Assembly: GCF_900188375.1 (NCBI RefSeq)
Contig: NZ_FZOO01000012.1
Span: 62,001 to 126,000 of the forward strand
DNA: 64,000 bases
Source: Geodermatophilus pulveris
GTDB taxonomy: Bacteria; Actinomycetota; Actinomycetes; Mycobacteriales; Geodermatophilaceae
Direction of reading: 5' to 3'
In this document: in pieces, positions 8,737-16,520 of the stretch
Layout: each line of letters begins with the position of its first letter
Position numbering within the stretch: position 1 is the first letter of the stretch
Made by a program: the position numbers and the translations under genes
Notes under the pieces: model-generated
The model's input: only the letters and a program-made list of their open reading frames with translations
The model's database searches: none
Told to the model about the DNA's origin: nothing

Positions 8737-9642
8737 TCAGCGCAGCGTGGGGATCCACTCGGCCAGTGCCCGGCCGATCTCGTGCGGCGAGTCCTCGGGC
8801 ACGAAGTGCGACCCGGGCACGGTCACCTCGGTCAACGCGGCCCACTTGCGCACGAACGCCCGCTGCCGGCCGACCAGGATGGAGCCCGGCTCGGCGTTGA
8901 GGAACAGCTTCGGGATCTCGCTCCTGCGCATGGCCTGGCCGTACCGGGACACGACGTCGCGGACCAGCGGCGGCACGTTCTCGATCGGCAGCTGTCGCGG
9001 CCACTCCAGCGTCGGCCACCGGTGCGCGGGGTCGGTGAAGGGCTCCCGGTAGCGGTCGTGCGCCTCGGGGGTCAGCCCTCGGGCCACGGACGCCGGCAGG
9101 ATCCGCTCGACGAACACGTTGTCCTGCAGCACCGCCGCCTCGCCGCCGTTCCCGCGCATCCGGCGGAAGACGCCGCGGGCGGCCGCCGGCCAGTCGGCCC
9201 AGGTGAGCGGCGTGACCAGCGCCTCGGTGAACGCGATGCCGCGCACCGCGCCGGGGTGCCGGTGGGCCCAGTCGAAGCCGATCGCCGAGCCCCAGTCGTG
9301 CAGCACGAGCGTGACCCGCTCGGTGGCGCCCACCTGCTCGAGGAACCGCTCCACGAAGCCGGCGTGGGCGGCGAAGGAGTAGCTGCCCGGGCCCGGGTCG
9401 GGCAGCCGGTCGGACTCCCCCATCCCGATGAGGTCCGGTGCCAGGCAGCGGCCGAGGTGCTGCACGTGCGGGATGACGTTGCGCCACAGGTAGGACGACG
9501 TCGGGTTGCCGTGCAGGAAGACGATCGGGTCGCCCTCGCCCACGTCGACGTGGGCCATCTGCAGGGTGCCGTCGGCGCGGCGGTCGACCTTGACGCGCCT
9601 GCGGGGGAACGGGTCGACGGGCGAGACGTCGTCGTCGGGCAT
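8737..9642 (-). CDS. dhaA: Haloalkane dehalogenase (HLD-II type)
   Basis: 301 residues, alpha/beta hydrolase. Visible active site: H-G-N-P-T-S-S-Y-L-W-R-N with halide-binding Asn46, H-D-W-G-S with nucleophile Asp116 and halide-binding Trp117, F-T-E-A-L with catalytic acid Glu140 at the end of strand 6, and G-S-H-F-V-P-E-D-S-P with catalytic His279. Glu after strand 6 and Asn/Trp halide ligands place it with DhaA/LinB (HLD-II) rather than epoxide hydrolases. It would cleave carbon-halogen bonds of haloalkanes to alcohol plus halide. It stands alone, with no alcohol dehydrogenase or regulator beside it, so the natural substrate is unknown. Confidence 0.9.
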   Translation of the reverse strand: MPDDDVSPVDPFPRRRVKVDRRADGTLQMAHVDVGEGDPIVFLHGNPTSSYLWRNVIPHVQHLGRCLAPDLIGMGESDRLPDPGPGSYSFAAHAGFVERFLEQVGATERVTLVLHDWGSAIGFDWAHRHPGAVRGIAFTEALVTPLTWADWPAAARGVFRRMRGNGGEAAVLQDNVFVERILPASVARGLTPEAHDRYREPFTDPAHRWPTLEWPRQLPIENVPPLVRDVVSRYGQAMRRSEIPKLFLNAEPGSILVGRQRAFVRKWAALTEVTVPGSHFVPEDSPHEIGRALAEWIPTLR

Positions 9643-9701
9643 GCCGGAGATCCTCACCCATCCCCGGCCGCCGCACCCGGCGAGGGGCGGCGGCCGGCCG
9701 C

Positions 9702-10679
9702 TCAGGCCGGGGCGACCAGGCCCTCGTTGACCAGCCAGTCCAGCGCCACGTCGGCCGGGTCCTCGCCGTCGACGTCGATCCGGGCGTTGAGCCGCTGCAG
9801 CACGTCGTCGGTCAGCAGCGGGGTGATCCGCGCGAACACGTCGGCGATCGCCGGGTGCTGCTCGAGGGTCTCGGTGAGCACCACCGGGGCGACGTTGTAG
9901 GCGGGGAAGAAGGCGCGGTCGTCGGCGAGCACGGTGAGGTCCAGCGCCGGGATGCGCCCGTCGGTGGTGAAGACCTCGCCGAAGTTGCACAGCCCGTTGT
10001 CGGTGGCGGTGTACACCGCGCCGGTGTCCAGGACGCTGACGTTCTCCCGCGGCACGCCCTGCGGGTCGCCGAGCGGGATGCCGTAGGCCTCGAGCATCGG
10101 CTCGAACCCGTCGCTGCGGGTGGCGAACTCCGACTCGACGCAGAAGGTGCGCTCCTCCACCGGCAGCGCGGCGATGTCGGAGAGGGCGTCGATGCCGCCG
10201 AGCTCGCCGACCGCCTCGCTGCGGACGGCGAAGGCGTAGGTGTTGTTCGCCGGCGCCGGGGGCAGCCAGGTCAGCCCGTTGGCCAGGTCGGCGTCGCGCA
10301 CCGCCTCGTACTGCTCCTGCCGGTCGGGGATCCCCTCCGGCATGGCCAGGTAGTTCAGCCAGCCGGTGCCGGTGTACTCCCACTGCACCTCGACCTCGCC
10401 GTCGAGCATCGCCGCCCGCGCCGGTGCGGCGCCGGGGATGCCGCTGCGGTCGGTGACGTCGAAGCCGGCGGCCTGCAGGGCGATGACCGCGACCTTGCCC
10501 AGCAGCAGGGCCTCGGTGAAGTTCTTGGTGCCCACGACGACCTCGGCGCCCTCCGCGCCGGGGACCGGCTCGATCCCGGCCGGTGCGGCCTGCGGCGCGG
10601 AGGTGTTGGCGCTCTCCAGGCCGCAGCCGGAGAGGGCGAGCGCGGTCGCCAGCGCGACGGCGGGGAGACGGTGTCGCAC
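9702..10679 (-). CDS. Osmoprotectant ABC transporter substrate-binding lipoprotein (OpuCC/OsmX-like)
   Basis: 325 residues from GTG. A signal peptide ends in lipobox L-S-G-C with Cys19, so the mature protein is a lipoprotein outside the membrane. The body starts V-V-V-G-T-K-N-F-T-E-A-L-L-L-G, the recognised start of the OpuAC/OsmX glycine betaine/choline-binding family, with Q-W-E-Y-T-G-T-G-W and F-F-P-A-Y-N-V-A-P-V-V further on. It is the last gene of the operon, one base after the second permease. Ligand is probably betaine, choline or a related quaternary amine. Confidence 0.92.
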   Translation of the reverse strand: MRHRLPAVALATALALSGCGLESANTSAPQAAPAGIEPVPGAEGAEVVVGTKNFTEALLLGKVAVIALQAAGFDVTDRSGIPGAAPARAAMLDGEVEVQWEYTGTGWLNYLAMPEGIPDRQEQYEAVRDADLANGLTWLPPAPANNTYAFAVRSEAVGELGGIDALSDIAALPVEERTFCVESEFATRSDGFEPMLEAYGIPLGDPQGVPRENVSVLDTGAVYTATDNGLCNFGEVFTTDGRIPALDLTVLADDRAFFPAYNVAPVVLTETLEQHPAIADVFARITPLLTDDVLQRLNARIDVDGEDPADVALDWLVNEGLVAPA

Positions 10680-10680
10680 G

Positions 10681-11487
10681 TCACAGTCCCTTCGGCCGGG
10701 CGACGTGCTCGACGACGCGGCCCAGCCAGTCGACGGCCAGGGCCAGCAGCGCCACCAGCACCGCCCCGCTGACCAGCAGCGAGTCCAACGACAGCGTGAT
10801 GCCGGTGTTGATCAGGACCCCCAGGCCGCCGCCGTTGATGAACGTGGCCAGGGTCGCGGTGCCCACGAGCAGCACCAGCGCGGTGCGCACCCCGGAGAGC
10901 ACGACCGGCACGGCCAGCGGCAGCTCCACCCGGAACAGGACGGCGGCGGCGCTCATGCCCATCCCCCGGCCGGCCTCCACCAGGCGCGGGTCGACGCCCT
11001 GCAGGCCGACCATCGTGTTCCGCAGCACGGGCAGGGCCGCGTACAGGACCAGCGCGACCACGGTCGTCCCGAAGCCGAAGCCCAGCCAGGTGGCCAGGAG
11101 CACGAACAGGCCGATCGCCGGGGCGGCCTGGCCGGTGTTGGCCACGCCGATGACCAGCGGGCTCATCCGGCGCAGCGGCGCGCGGGTGAGGGCGATCCCC
11201 AGCGGCACGGCGAGCGCCAGCACGATCACCGCGGCCGTCACCGTCAGCAGGAGGTGCTCGCGGGTGCTGCGCCACAGCGCCGCCCAGCCCAGCTGGCGGG
11301 CCTCGGTCTCGGTCAGGGTGGCGTTGACCCGCCACACCGCGAAGGCCAGCAACCCCGCGAGGACCAGCAGCGGCTGGGTGGCCAGCGCCCGCCAGCCGGC
11401 GCGGTCGGCGCCGTCCGACGCCGTGTCGGCGCGCCGGGTCGCCGACTCGGGCGCGCCCCGCTGGGGGGTCTCGGTGGACAGGGTCAC
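10681..11487 (-). CDS. Osmoprotectant ABC transporter permease (OpuCD-like)
   Basis: 268 residues from GTG. After about 45 polar residues there are five to six membrane helices with the ABC permease loop signature (V-D-P-R-L-V-E-A-G-R-G-M-G-M followed by V-E-L-P-L-A-V-P-V-V). A longer first domain than its paralogue in the operon includes an external loop between helices 1 and 2. The start overlaps the ATPase stop by 4 bases. It pairs with the smaller permease to form a heteromeric channel. Confidence 0.9.
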   Translation of the reverse strand: MTLSTETPQRGAPESATRRADTASDGADRAGWRALATQPLLVLAGLLAFAVWRVNATLTETEARQLGWAALWRSTREHLLLTVTAAVIVLALAVPLGIALTRAPLRRMSPLVIGVANTGQAAPAIGLFVLLATWLGFGFGTTVVALVLYAALPVLRNTMVGLQGVDPRLVEAGRGMGMSAAAVLFRVELPLAVPVVLSGVRTALVLLVGTATLATFINGGGLGVLINTGITLSLDSLLVSGAVLVALLALAVDWLGRVVEHVARPKGL

Positions 11488-12674
11488 CCGGCCACCTCCG
11501 CGCGGGAGCGCCGGATGGCGGCCATGACGGCCTCCACCTTGAGCACGCCGGCCAGCGCCTCCCGGCGGCCGGTCACGACCACCCCGCCCTGGCTGGCGGC
11601 CAGCATGGTGTCCAGCGCGTCGTTCAGCGTGGAGCGCACCCCGACGACGGGCAGCCGCGGGTCCACGGTGGCCGGCACGGTCGTCGCCCGGCCCAGCTCG
11701 GCCAGGGTGGGCCAGCTGATCGGCCGCCCGCGCTCGTCCAGGACGACGACGAAGTCCTGTCCGGCCGCCCGGGCCGCCGCCACGGCCGCGGCCGCGTCGG
11801 TGCCGACGGCCGCGGTGGTGACCTGCTCCAGCTCGACGTCCCCGACCCGGGTGAGCGTGAGCTGCTTGAGCGTGGCGCCGGCGCCGACGAAGTCGGCGAC
11901 GTACTCCTCGGCGGGGCTGGCCAGGATCGCGTCGGGGGTGTCGTACTGCACCACGCGCGCGCCGATGTCGAACACGACGATCCGGTCGCCGAGCTTCACC
12001 GCCTCGTCGAAGTCGTGGGTGACGAACACGATGGTCTTGCCCAGCTCCTCCTGGATCCGCAGCAGCTCGTCCTGCAGCCGCAGCCGGGTGACCGGGTCGA
12101 CGGCGCCGAACGGCTCGTCCATCAGCAGCACCGGCGGGTCGGCGGCCAGGGCGCGGGCCACGCCCACCCGCTGCTGCTGCCCGCCGGAGAGCTCGCGGGG
12201 GTAGCGGTCGCGGTAGACGGCCGGGTCCAGGCCGACCAGGTCCAGCAGCTCGTCCACCCGCGTGGCCGTGCGCGGCTTGTCCCAGCCGAGCATCCGGGGG
12301 ACCAGGCCGATGTTGGTGGCGACGGTCATGTGCGGGAACAGCCCACCGGCCTGGATGACGTAGCCGATCCGGCGGCGCAGCTTGTCCGGGTCCTGGTCCG
12401 TGACGTCCTCGCCGTCCAGGTGGATGCGCCCGCCGCTGGGCTCGATCAGCCGGTTGAGCATCTTCAGCAGGGTGGTCTTCCCGCAGCCGGAGGGGCCGAC
12501 GAACATGACCGTCTCCCCGGCCGGGATCTCCAGGTCGACGTCGTCGACGGCCGGCCGGTCCTGGCCCGGGTAGTGCTTGGTCACCCCGTCGAGGCGGATG
12601 GCGACCCCGCTGACGCGGCGTTGCGGGACGGCGGCGTCGGACGCCGGCGTCTCGGGGGTGGTGGTCTCAGACAC
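11484..12674 (-). CDS. Osmoprotectant ABC transporter ATPase with CBS domains (OpuCA-like)
   Basis: 396 residues from the GTG at 12674, which overlaps the upstream permease stop by 8 bases. Walker A G-P-S-G-C-G-K-T, signature L-S-G-G-Q-Q-Q-R-V, Walker B V-L-L-M-D-E-P-F-G-A and H-loop V-T-H-D are all present. The C-terminal 130 residues contain a pair of CBS-like repeats (one begins near V-T-T-A-A-V-G-T-D, the second near V-V-G-V-R-S-T-L-N-D), which in OpuA sense ionic strength and gate transport. Complete and typical. Confidence 0.93.
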   Translation of the reverse strand: MSETTTPETPASDAAVPQRRVSGVAIRLDGVTKHYPGQDRPAVDDVDLEIPAGETVMFVGPSGCGKTTLLKMLNRLIEPSGGRIHLDGEDVTDQDPDKLRRRIGYVIQAGGLFPHMTVATNIGLVPRMLGWDKPRTATRVDELLDLVGLDPAVYRDRYPRELSGGQQQRVGVARALAADPPVLLMDEPFGAVDPVTRLRLQDELLRIQEELGKTIVFVTHDFDEAVKLGDRIVVFDIGARVVQYDTPDAILASPAEEYVADFVGAGATLKQLTLTRVGDVELEQVTTAAVGTDAAAAVAAARAAGQDFVVVLDERGRPISWPTLAELGRATTVPATVDPRLPVVGVRSTLNDALDTMLAASQGGVVVTGRREALAGVLKVEAVMAAIRRSRAEVAG

Positions 12675-13308
12675 GGATCCCCCTGGGGGTGGTGAGGCGA
12701 CCGGCCAGCACGAGCAGCAGGTCGAGGACGAGGGCCAGCAGGACGATGGCGATCGTCCCGACCAGCGTGGAGTTGAGCGCATTGGCCCCGCCCAGGCGGG
12801 ACAGGCCGGAGAAGATCAGGCCGCCCAGGCCGGGGCCGAGCACGTAGGCGGCGATCGCCGCGATGCCCATGACCATCTGGGTGGAGATGCGGATGCCGGC
12901 GAGCACGACCGGCCAGGCCAGCGGCAGCTCCACGCGGAACAGCACCGCCGACCGGCTCATGCCGATGCCGCGGGCGGACTCGACCAGCGAGCGGTCCACC
13001 CCGGCCAGCCCGACGACGGCGTTGCGCAGCACCGGCAGGGCCGCGTAGAAGGTGACGGCGATGACGGCCGGGGTGATGCCGAAGCCGAACGGGGCCAGCA
13101 GGATGCCCAGCAGCGCGAACGCCGGGATGGTGAGGCCCACCGCCGACACGCCGTTGGCCAGGGCCGTGGCGGCCGGGCTCCGGTAGACCAGCACCGCCAG
13201 CGCGAGGGCGATCACCGTCCCGAGCAGCACGCACTGCACCACCAGGCTGACGTGCTGGAACGCCTGGAAGGCGATCAGCTCGCGCCGCTCGAGCACGTAG
13301 TCCCACAT
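12667..13308 (-). CDS. Osmoprotectant ABC transporter permease (OpuCB-like)
   Basis: 213 residues from the ATG at 13308. It begins M-W-D-Y-V and continues with five membrane helices; the coupling loop reads V-D-R-S-L-V-E-S-A-R-G-I-G-M with V-E-L-P-L-A-W-P-V-V after it, nearly the same as in the second permease. It is the first gene of the four-gene osmoprotectant operon (permease, ATPase, permease, binding protein). An upstream ORF extension exists but does not look like protein. Confidence 0.9.
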   Translation of the reverse strand: MWDYVLERRELIAFQAFQHVSLVVQCVLLGTVIALALAVLVYRSPAATALANGVSAVGLTIPAFALLGILLAPFGFGITPAVIAVTFYAALPVLRNAVVGLAGVDRSLVESARGIGMSRSAVLFRVELPLAWPVVLAGIRISTQMVMGIAAIAAYVLGPGLGGLIFSGLSRLGGANALNSTLVGTIAIVLLALVLDLLLVLAGRLTTPRGIRV

Positions 13309-13584
13309 GCCGGCCGCACCCCTCTCGTGCCCCACCGGTCGTGGCGGGGCCCTCGTCGATCGTCGTGCGTGCACTGCGCCCGGAGGGCGGCCGGGACGGC
13401 ACCGCGCAGTCCTCTGGCGGGGCGTCCTCTCGGACTCTTCCTGCACGGGGCCGTCTCCACCGACGATCGACGGTGCCACACGGTGGCTCACGAGGCGACC
13501 CGGCCCACTGCCCGTGCGCAGCCCATCACCGCTGGTCAGCGACCGGGGTCATCCGGCCGGGTGGACGCGGTGCGGTGTCCGCGC
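13309..13584. promoter_or_regulatory. Divergent intergenic region before the osmoprotectant operon
   Basis: About 276 bases without a gene, between the osmoprotectant operon (leftward) and the MerR operator (rightward). It holds an 11-base perfect inverted repeat, CGTCGATCGTC at 13354-13364 and GACGATCGACG at 13462-13472, both around CGATCG. The arms are too far apart for a terminator and look more like two regulator sites. No clear -10/-35 for the transporter was identified. Confidence 0.4.
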
Positions 13585-13615
13585 TTGACCCTGACGCAAC
13601 GTCAGGCTGTGCACT
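13585..13615 (+). promoter_or_regulatory. MerR-type promoter/operator of the TipA-like regulator
   Basis: A -35 like TTGACC (13585-13590) is followed by a perfect palindrome CCTGACG-CAA-CGTCAGG (13590-13606) and a weak -10 region (TGCACT, 13610-13615). The -35/-10 distance is about 19 bases, the over-long spacer characteristic of MerR-controlled promoters. It lies 24 bases before the regulator's GTG and after no other gene, so autoregulation is the simplest reading. Confidence 0.7.
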
Positions 13616-13638
13616 CCGGGGGTCAGGAGGGAGGGCCC

Positions 13639-14394
13639 GTGAACGTGGGCGAGGTCGCGGCGCTGGCCGGGGTGACGGTGCGCACGCTGCACCACTACGA
13701 CCGGATCGGCCTGCTGTCGCCGTCCGGCCGGACGGCGGCGGGCTACCGCCGGTACGCACCGGAGGACCTGGACCGGCTGCACCGCGTGCTGGTCTACCGC
13801 GAGCTCGGGTTCCCCCTCGTGGAGGTCGCGACGCTGCTCGACGACCCGGACGCCGACCCGGCCGAGCACCTGCGCCGCCAGCACCGGCTGCTGCTCGACC
13901 GGCTGGAGCGGACGCGGGCGGTGGTCGCGGCCGTCGAGAAGGAGATGGAGGCACGGCACATGGGGATCGCACTGACCCCGGAGGAGCGGTTCGAGCTCTT
14001 CGGCGAGCACGACCCGGCGCGCTACGAGGCGGAGGCCGAGGAGCGCTGGGGCGACACCGAGGCGTGGGCGCAGTCCCAGCGGCGCACCCGCGCGTACGAC
14101 AAGGAGGACTGGGTCCGCATCAAGGACGAGATGGACGACGTCTCCCGGCGCCTGGCCGAGGCCATGCGGGCCGGTGTCCCGGCCGACGCGGAGCCGGCGA
14201 TGGACCTCGCCGAGGAGCACCGGCAGCACATCGCCCGGTGGTTCCACGACTGCCCGCCGCAGGTGCACGCCGGCCTGGGCCGGATGTACGTCGAGGACGA
14301 GCGGTTCACCGCCACCTACGAGGCGATCGCCCCGGGCCTGGCGCGGTACGTGAGCACCGCCGTCCAGGCCAACGCCGCCCGCCAGGACGGCTGA
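13639..14394 (+). CDS. MerR-family regulator with TipAS domain
   Basis: 251 residues from the GTG at 13639, preceded by a strong AGGAGGGAGG. Residues 1-70 form the MerR winged helix (V-N-V-G-E-V-A-A-L-A-G-V-T-V-R-T-L-H-H-Y-D); a coiled coil follows to about residue 110. Residues about 115-245 match the TipAS/albicidin-binding all-helical domain (R-W-G-D-T-E-A-W, H-I-A-R-W-F-H-D-C-P, and Y-V-E-D-E-R-F-T near the end). TipA in Streptomyces binds thiopeptide antibiotics covalently through a cysteine; one Cys is present in the H-D-C-P segment, but whether it acts so is unknown. Confidence 0.9.
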   Translation: MNVGEVAALAGVTVRTLHHYDRIGLLSPSGRTAAGYRRYAPEDLDRLHRVLVYRELGFPLVEVATLLDDPDADPAEHLRRQHRLLLDRLERTRAVVAAVEKEMEARHMGIALTPEERFELFGEHDPARYEAEAEERWGDTEAWAQSQRRTRAYDKEDWVRIKDEMDDVSRRLAEAMRAGVPADAEPAMDLAEEHRQHIARWFHDCPPQVHAGLGRMYVEDERFTATYEAIAPGLARYVSTAVQANAARQDG

Positions 14395-14430
14395 GGGGAG
14401 GCACTCCTGCCCATCGCGCCGGCGCGCGGG

Positions 14431-14883
14431 TCAGGGCGGCGGCGCGGTGGCCGCCTCGGCGAAGCGGGTCATCAGGTCGGCCAGCGCGGTGACGTCGCCG
14501 GGCGGCCAGCCGGCCAGCAGCGCGGCGAGCCGGCCGGTGCGGAACGCCCGCGCCGCCGCCACCAGCCGGTGCCCCGCCGGCGTCGCGGTCAGCGCGGCCC
14601 GGCGCGGGTCGGTCGGGGAGGTCCGCCGCTCGACCATGCCCGCCGCGGCGGCCCGGCTGACCAGCCTGCTGGCGGTGGAGTGGGTGACGCCGAGCGCCGC
14701 GGCGACCTCGACGACGCCCACCTCCGGCACGCCCCCGCCGAGGGCCTCCTCGACGGCCAGGCAGACCAGCAGGGTGGAGCCCTCCACGACCGCGCCCTCG
14801 TGCTCGATGCCGGCCGGCGCGTCCCACATCCGGCGCAGCCGCAGCAGCGCCCGGTCCACGCGGGCGAGGTCGTCCTGGCTCAC
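14431..14883 (-). CDS. MarR-family transcriptional regulator
   Basis: 150 residues from GTG. The winged helix is plain: V-V-E-V-A-A-A-L-G-V-T-H-S-T-A-S-R-L-V followed by the wing M-V-E-R-R-T-S-P-T-D-P-R-R-A-A-L-T. It is divergent from an NAD(P)-binding protein gene with a perfect palindrome between them, which suggests it represses both itself and that gene. Ligand unknown. Confidence 0.88.
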   Translation of the reverse strand: MSQDDLARVDRALLRLRRMWDAPAGIEHEGAVVEGSTLLVCLAVEEALGGGVPEVGVVEVAAALGVTHSTASRLVSRAAAAGMVERRTSPTDPRRAALTATPAGHRLVAAARAFRTGRLAALLAGWPPGDVTALADLMTRFAEAATAPPP

Positions 14884-14897
14884 CGCGCCTCCCTGTC

Positions 14898-14912
14898 CAT
14901 GTACCGTACATG
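14898..14912. promoter_or_regulatory. Palindromic operator between the marR-like gene and its divergent neighbour
   Basis: CATGTAC-C-GTACATG is a perfect 7+1+7 palindrome placed 15 bases from the MarR start and 28 bases from the divergent GTG start. Size, symmetry and position match a MarR dimer site. AT-rich for this genome, which makes chance less likely. Confidence 0.7.
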
Positions 14913-14939
14913 CATGGACCCCACCCGAGGAGCAACGCC

Positions 14940-15575
14940 GTGAGAGTCGCCGTCCTGGGTGCCACCGGCCGCACCGGCCGGCCGCTGGTCGCCGAGCTGC
15001 TGCGCCGCGGGCACGAGGTGTCCGTGCTGGCGCGCGACCCCGCCGGGCTCGGCGACCTCACCGGCCGGGTGCGGGTGGTCACCGGCTCCAGCCGGGACGC
15101 CGCGGCGCTGGCCGGGCTGGTGGCCGGCGCGGACGCCGTCGTCTCCGCGCTGGGCCCCGGCCGCGGGGACACCACGCTGCACCGGGACACCGCCGCCGCG
15201 CTGGTGCCGGTGATGCAGCAGGCCGGCGTGCCGCGCTTCGTCGGCGTCAGCGGCGCCGGCATCGACGTGCCCGGCGACCGCAAGTCCCCGAGCGCGCGGG
15301 TGATCTCCTTCCTCATCCAGCGGCTGGGCGGGGCGGCGGTCGCCGACAAGCCCGCCGAGTACGCGGTGTGGGCCGCCAGCGACCGCGACTGGACGCTGGT
15401 CCGCCCGCCCCGGCTCAAGGACGGCCCGGGCACCGGAACCGTCGAGCACCACGCCTCGACCTCCGCCCGGGCGACCTGGCTCGACCGCGCCGACCTGGCC
15501 GCCTTCCTCGTCGACTGCCTGGAGCAGCACCTCTACCCGCGCCAGGCCCCGCTGGTGGCCGCCGGACGCCCCTGA
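14940..15575 (+). CDS. NAD(P)-binding protein, SDR-atypical (NmrA/YwnB-like)
   Basis: 211 residues from the GTG at 14940, with GAGGAG upstream; an in-frame ATG at 14910 would put the operator inside the gene and is not preferred. The N-terminus V-A-V-L-G-A-T-G-R-T-G-R-P-L carries the GxxGxxG dinucleotide loop, then V-L-A-R-D-P and A-D-A-V-V-S-A-L-G-P-G. No YxxxK catalytic pair is seen, as usual for atypical SDRs that act as quinone/flavin reductases or redox sensors. It should be under control of the divergent MarR protein. Substrate unknown. Confidence 0.85.
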   Translation: MRVAVLGATGRTGRPLVAELLRRGHEVSVLARDPAGLGDLTGRVRVVTGSSRDAAALAGLVAGADAVVSALGPGRGDTTLHRDTAAALVPVMQQAGVPRFVGVSGAGIDVPGDRKSPSARVISFLIQRLGGAAVADKPAEYAVWAASDRDWTLVRPPRLKDGPGTGTVEHHASTSARATWLDRADLAAFLVDCLEQHLYPRQAPLVAAGRP

Positions 15576-15600
15576 CCCCGGCGTCCGCGGGCCGGCCCGG

Positions 15601-16368
15601 TCACGGGCGGCCGTCGGGTCCCAGGCCGGCGAGGCGGTCGCAGCCGGCCAGCAGGGCGTCCTGCAGCCCGGGGTCGCGCAGCGGCGCGGGCACCGGGGTG
15701 GGACGGCGGTCCCGCCAGTAGGGCGCCGCGCGCAGGTCGGCCTCGGTGGCGCACCAGGCCAGATCGTCGCCGGCGCGCTGCACCTGCCCGGGCGCCCCGC
15801 GGCTGGCCAGCTTCGTCGGCACCCAGCCGGGGTCGACCGCCGCCGAGGCCACCCGGGGCAGCCGCCGGGCCCACCCGGCGGCGAGGGCCACGTCGGCGGC
15901 CTTCGACTGCGCGTACGCCCGCTTCGGGTCCTCCTCGGCGCCGAGCCGGGCGGGGTCCAGCCGGCCGGAGCGGGCCATGCCCGAGCCCAGCCACAGCACC
16001 CGCTCCCGGACCGCGTCGCCGAGCAGGGCGGTGAGCAGGTGGGCGGCGAGCACGTTCACCGCGAACGTCGTCTCCACGCCGTCCCGGCTGCGCCCGGGCA
16101 CCGCGCCGCGCACCCAGACGCCCGCGTTGTGCACCAGCGCGTCCAGCGGGGCGTGCGCGCGCAGCTGGTCGGCCAGCGCCCGCACCGCGGCCAGCGACGC
16201 GAGGTCCCCGGTGACCAGCGCGACGTCGCCGTCGAGGCCGTCGACCACCGGCCGGCCGCGCTCCTCGCTGCGGGCGTGCACCAGCACCCGATGGCCGCGA
16301 GCCAGCAGGGTCCGCGTCGCGGCCAGCCCGATGCCGTCGGTGGAGCCGGTCACGGCGACGGTGGCCAC
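15601..16368 (-). CDS. Short-chain dehydrogenase (retinol dehydrogenase-like)
   Basis: 255 residues. T-G-S-T-D-G-I-G forms the cofactor loop at residues about 7-14, D-A-L-V-H-N-A-G-V is the NNAG-like strand, and the active site is S (in L-G-S-G-M) with Y-A-Q-S-K. The layout fits the extended group that includes plant/vertebrate retinol dehydrogenase relatives; NADP preference is likely from H-A-R-S after strand 2. It converges with the preceding gene and is not part of an operon. Substrate unknown. Confidence 0.85.
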   Translation of the reverse strand: MATVAVTGSTDGIGLAATRTLLARGHRVLVHARSEERGRPVVDGLDGDVALVTGDLASLAAVRALADQLRAHAPLDALVHNAGVWVRGAVPGRSRDGVETTFAVNVLAAHLLTALLGDAVRERVLWLGSGMARSGRLDPARLGAEEDPKRAYAQSKAADVALAAGWARRLPRVASAAVDPGWVPTKLASRGAPGQVQRAGDDLAWCATEADLRAAPYWRDRRPTPVPAPLRDPGLQDALLAGCDRLAGLGPDGRP

Positions 16369-16482
16369 GACGCCGTCCTACCCCACCATCGGCGGACGGC
16401 GCCTGGCTGAGGTGGACCGGTCGCGGAGGCCCGCAGGGTCTCCCGACCGGGACACGGGCAGCGGCTCCACGCGGACCGGGAC

Positions 16483-16514
16483 GACACCTGGCCGCGGTGT
16501 CGGCCGGGAGGCCG
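16483..16514 (-). terminator. Hairpins downstream of the glcDF operon
   Basis: GACACC (16483-16488) pairs with GGTGTC (16496-16501) around 7 bases, and next to it CGGCC (16501-16505) pairs with GGCCG (16510-16514). Both lie within 40 bases after the glcF stop on the minus strand. No U-run is present, as is common in high-GC Actinobacteria. Confidence 0.4.
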
Positions 16515-16520
16515 ACGGTG

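Noticed and set aside
13475-13487. GCCAC-ACG-GTGGC hairpin upstream of the MerR gene
   Set aside because: Short stem with a 3-base loop; no evidence it is an attenuator or riboswitch.
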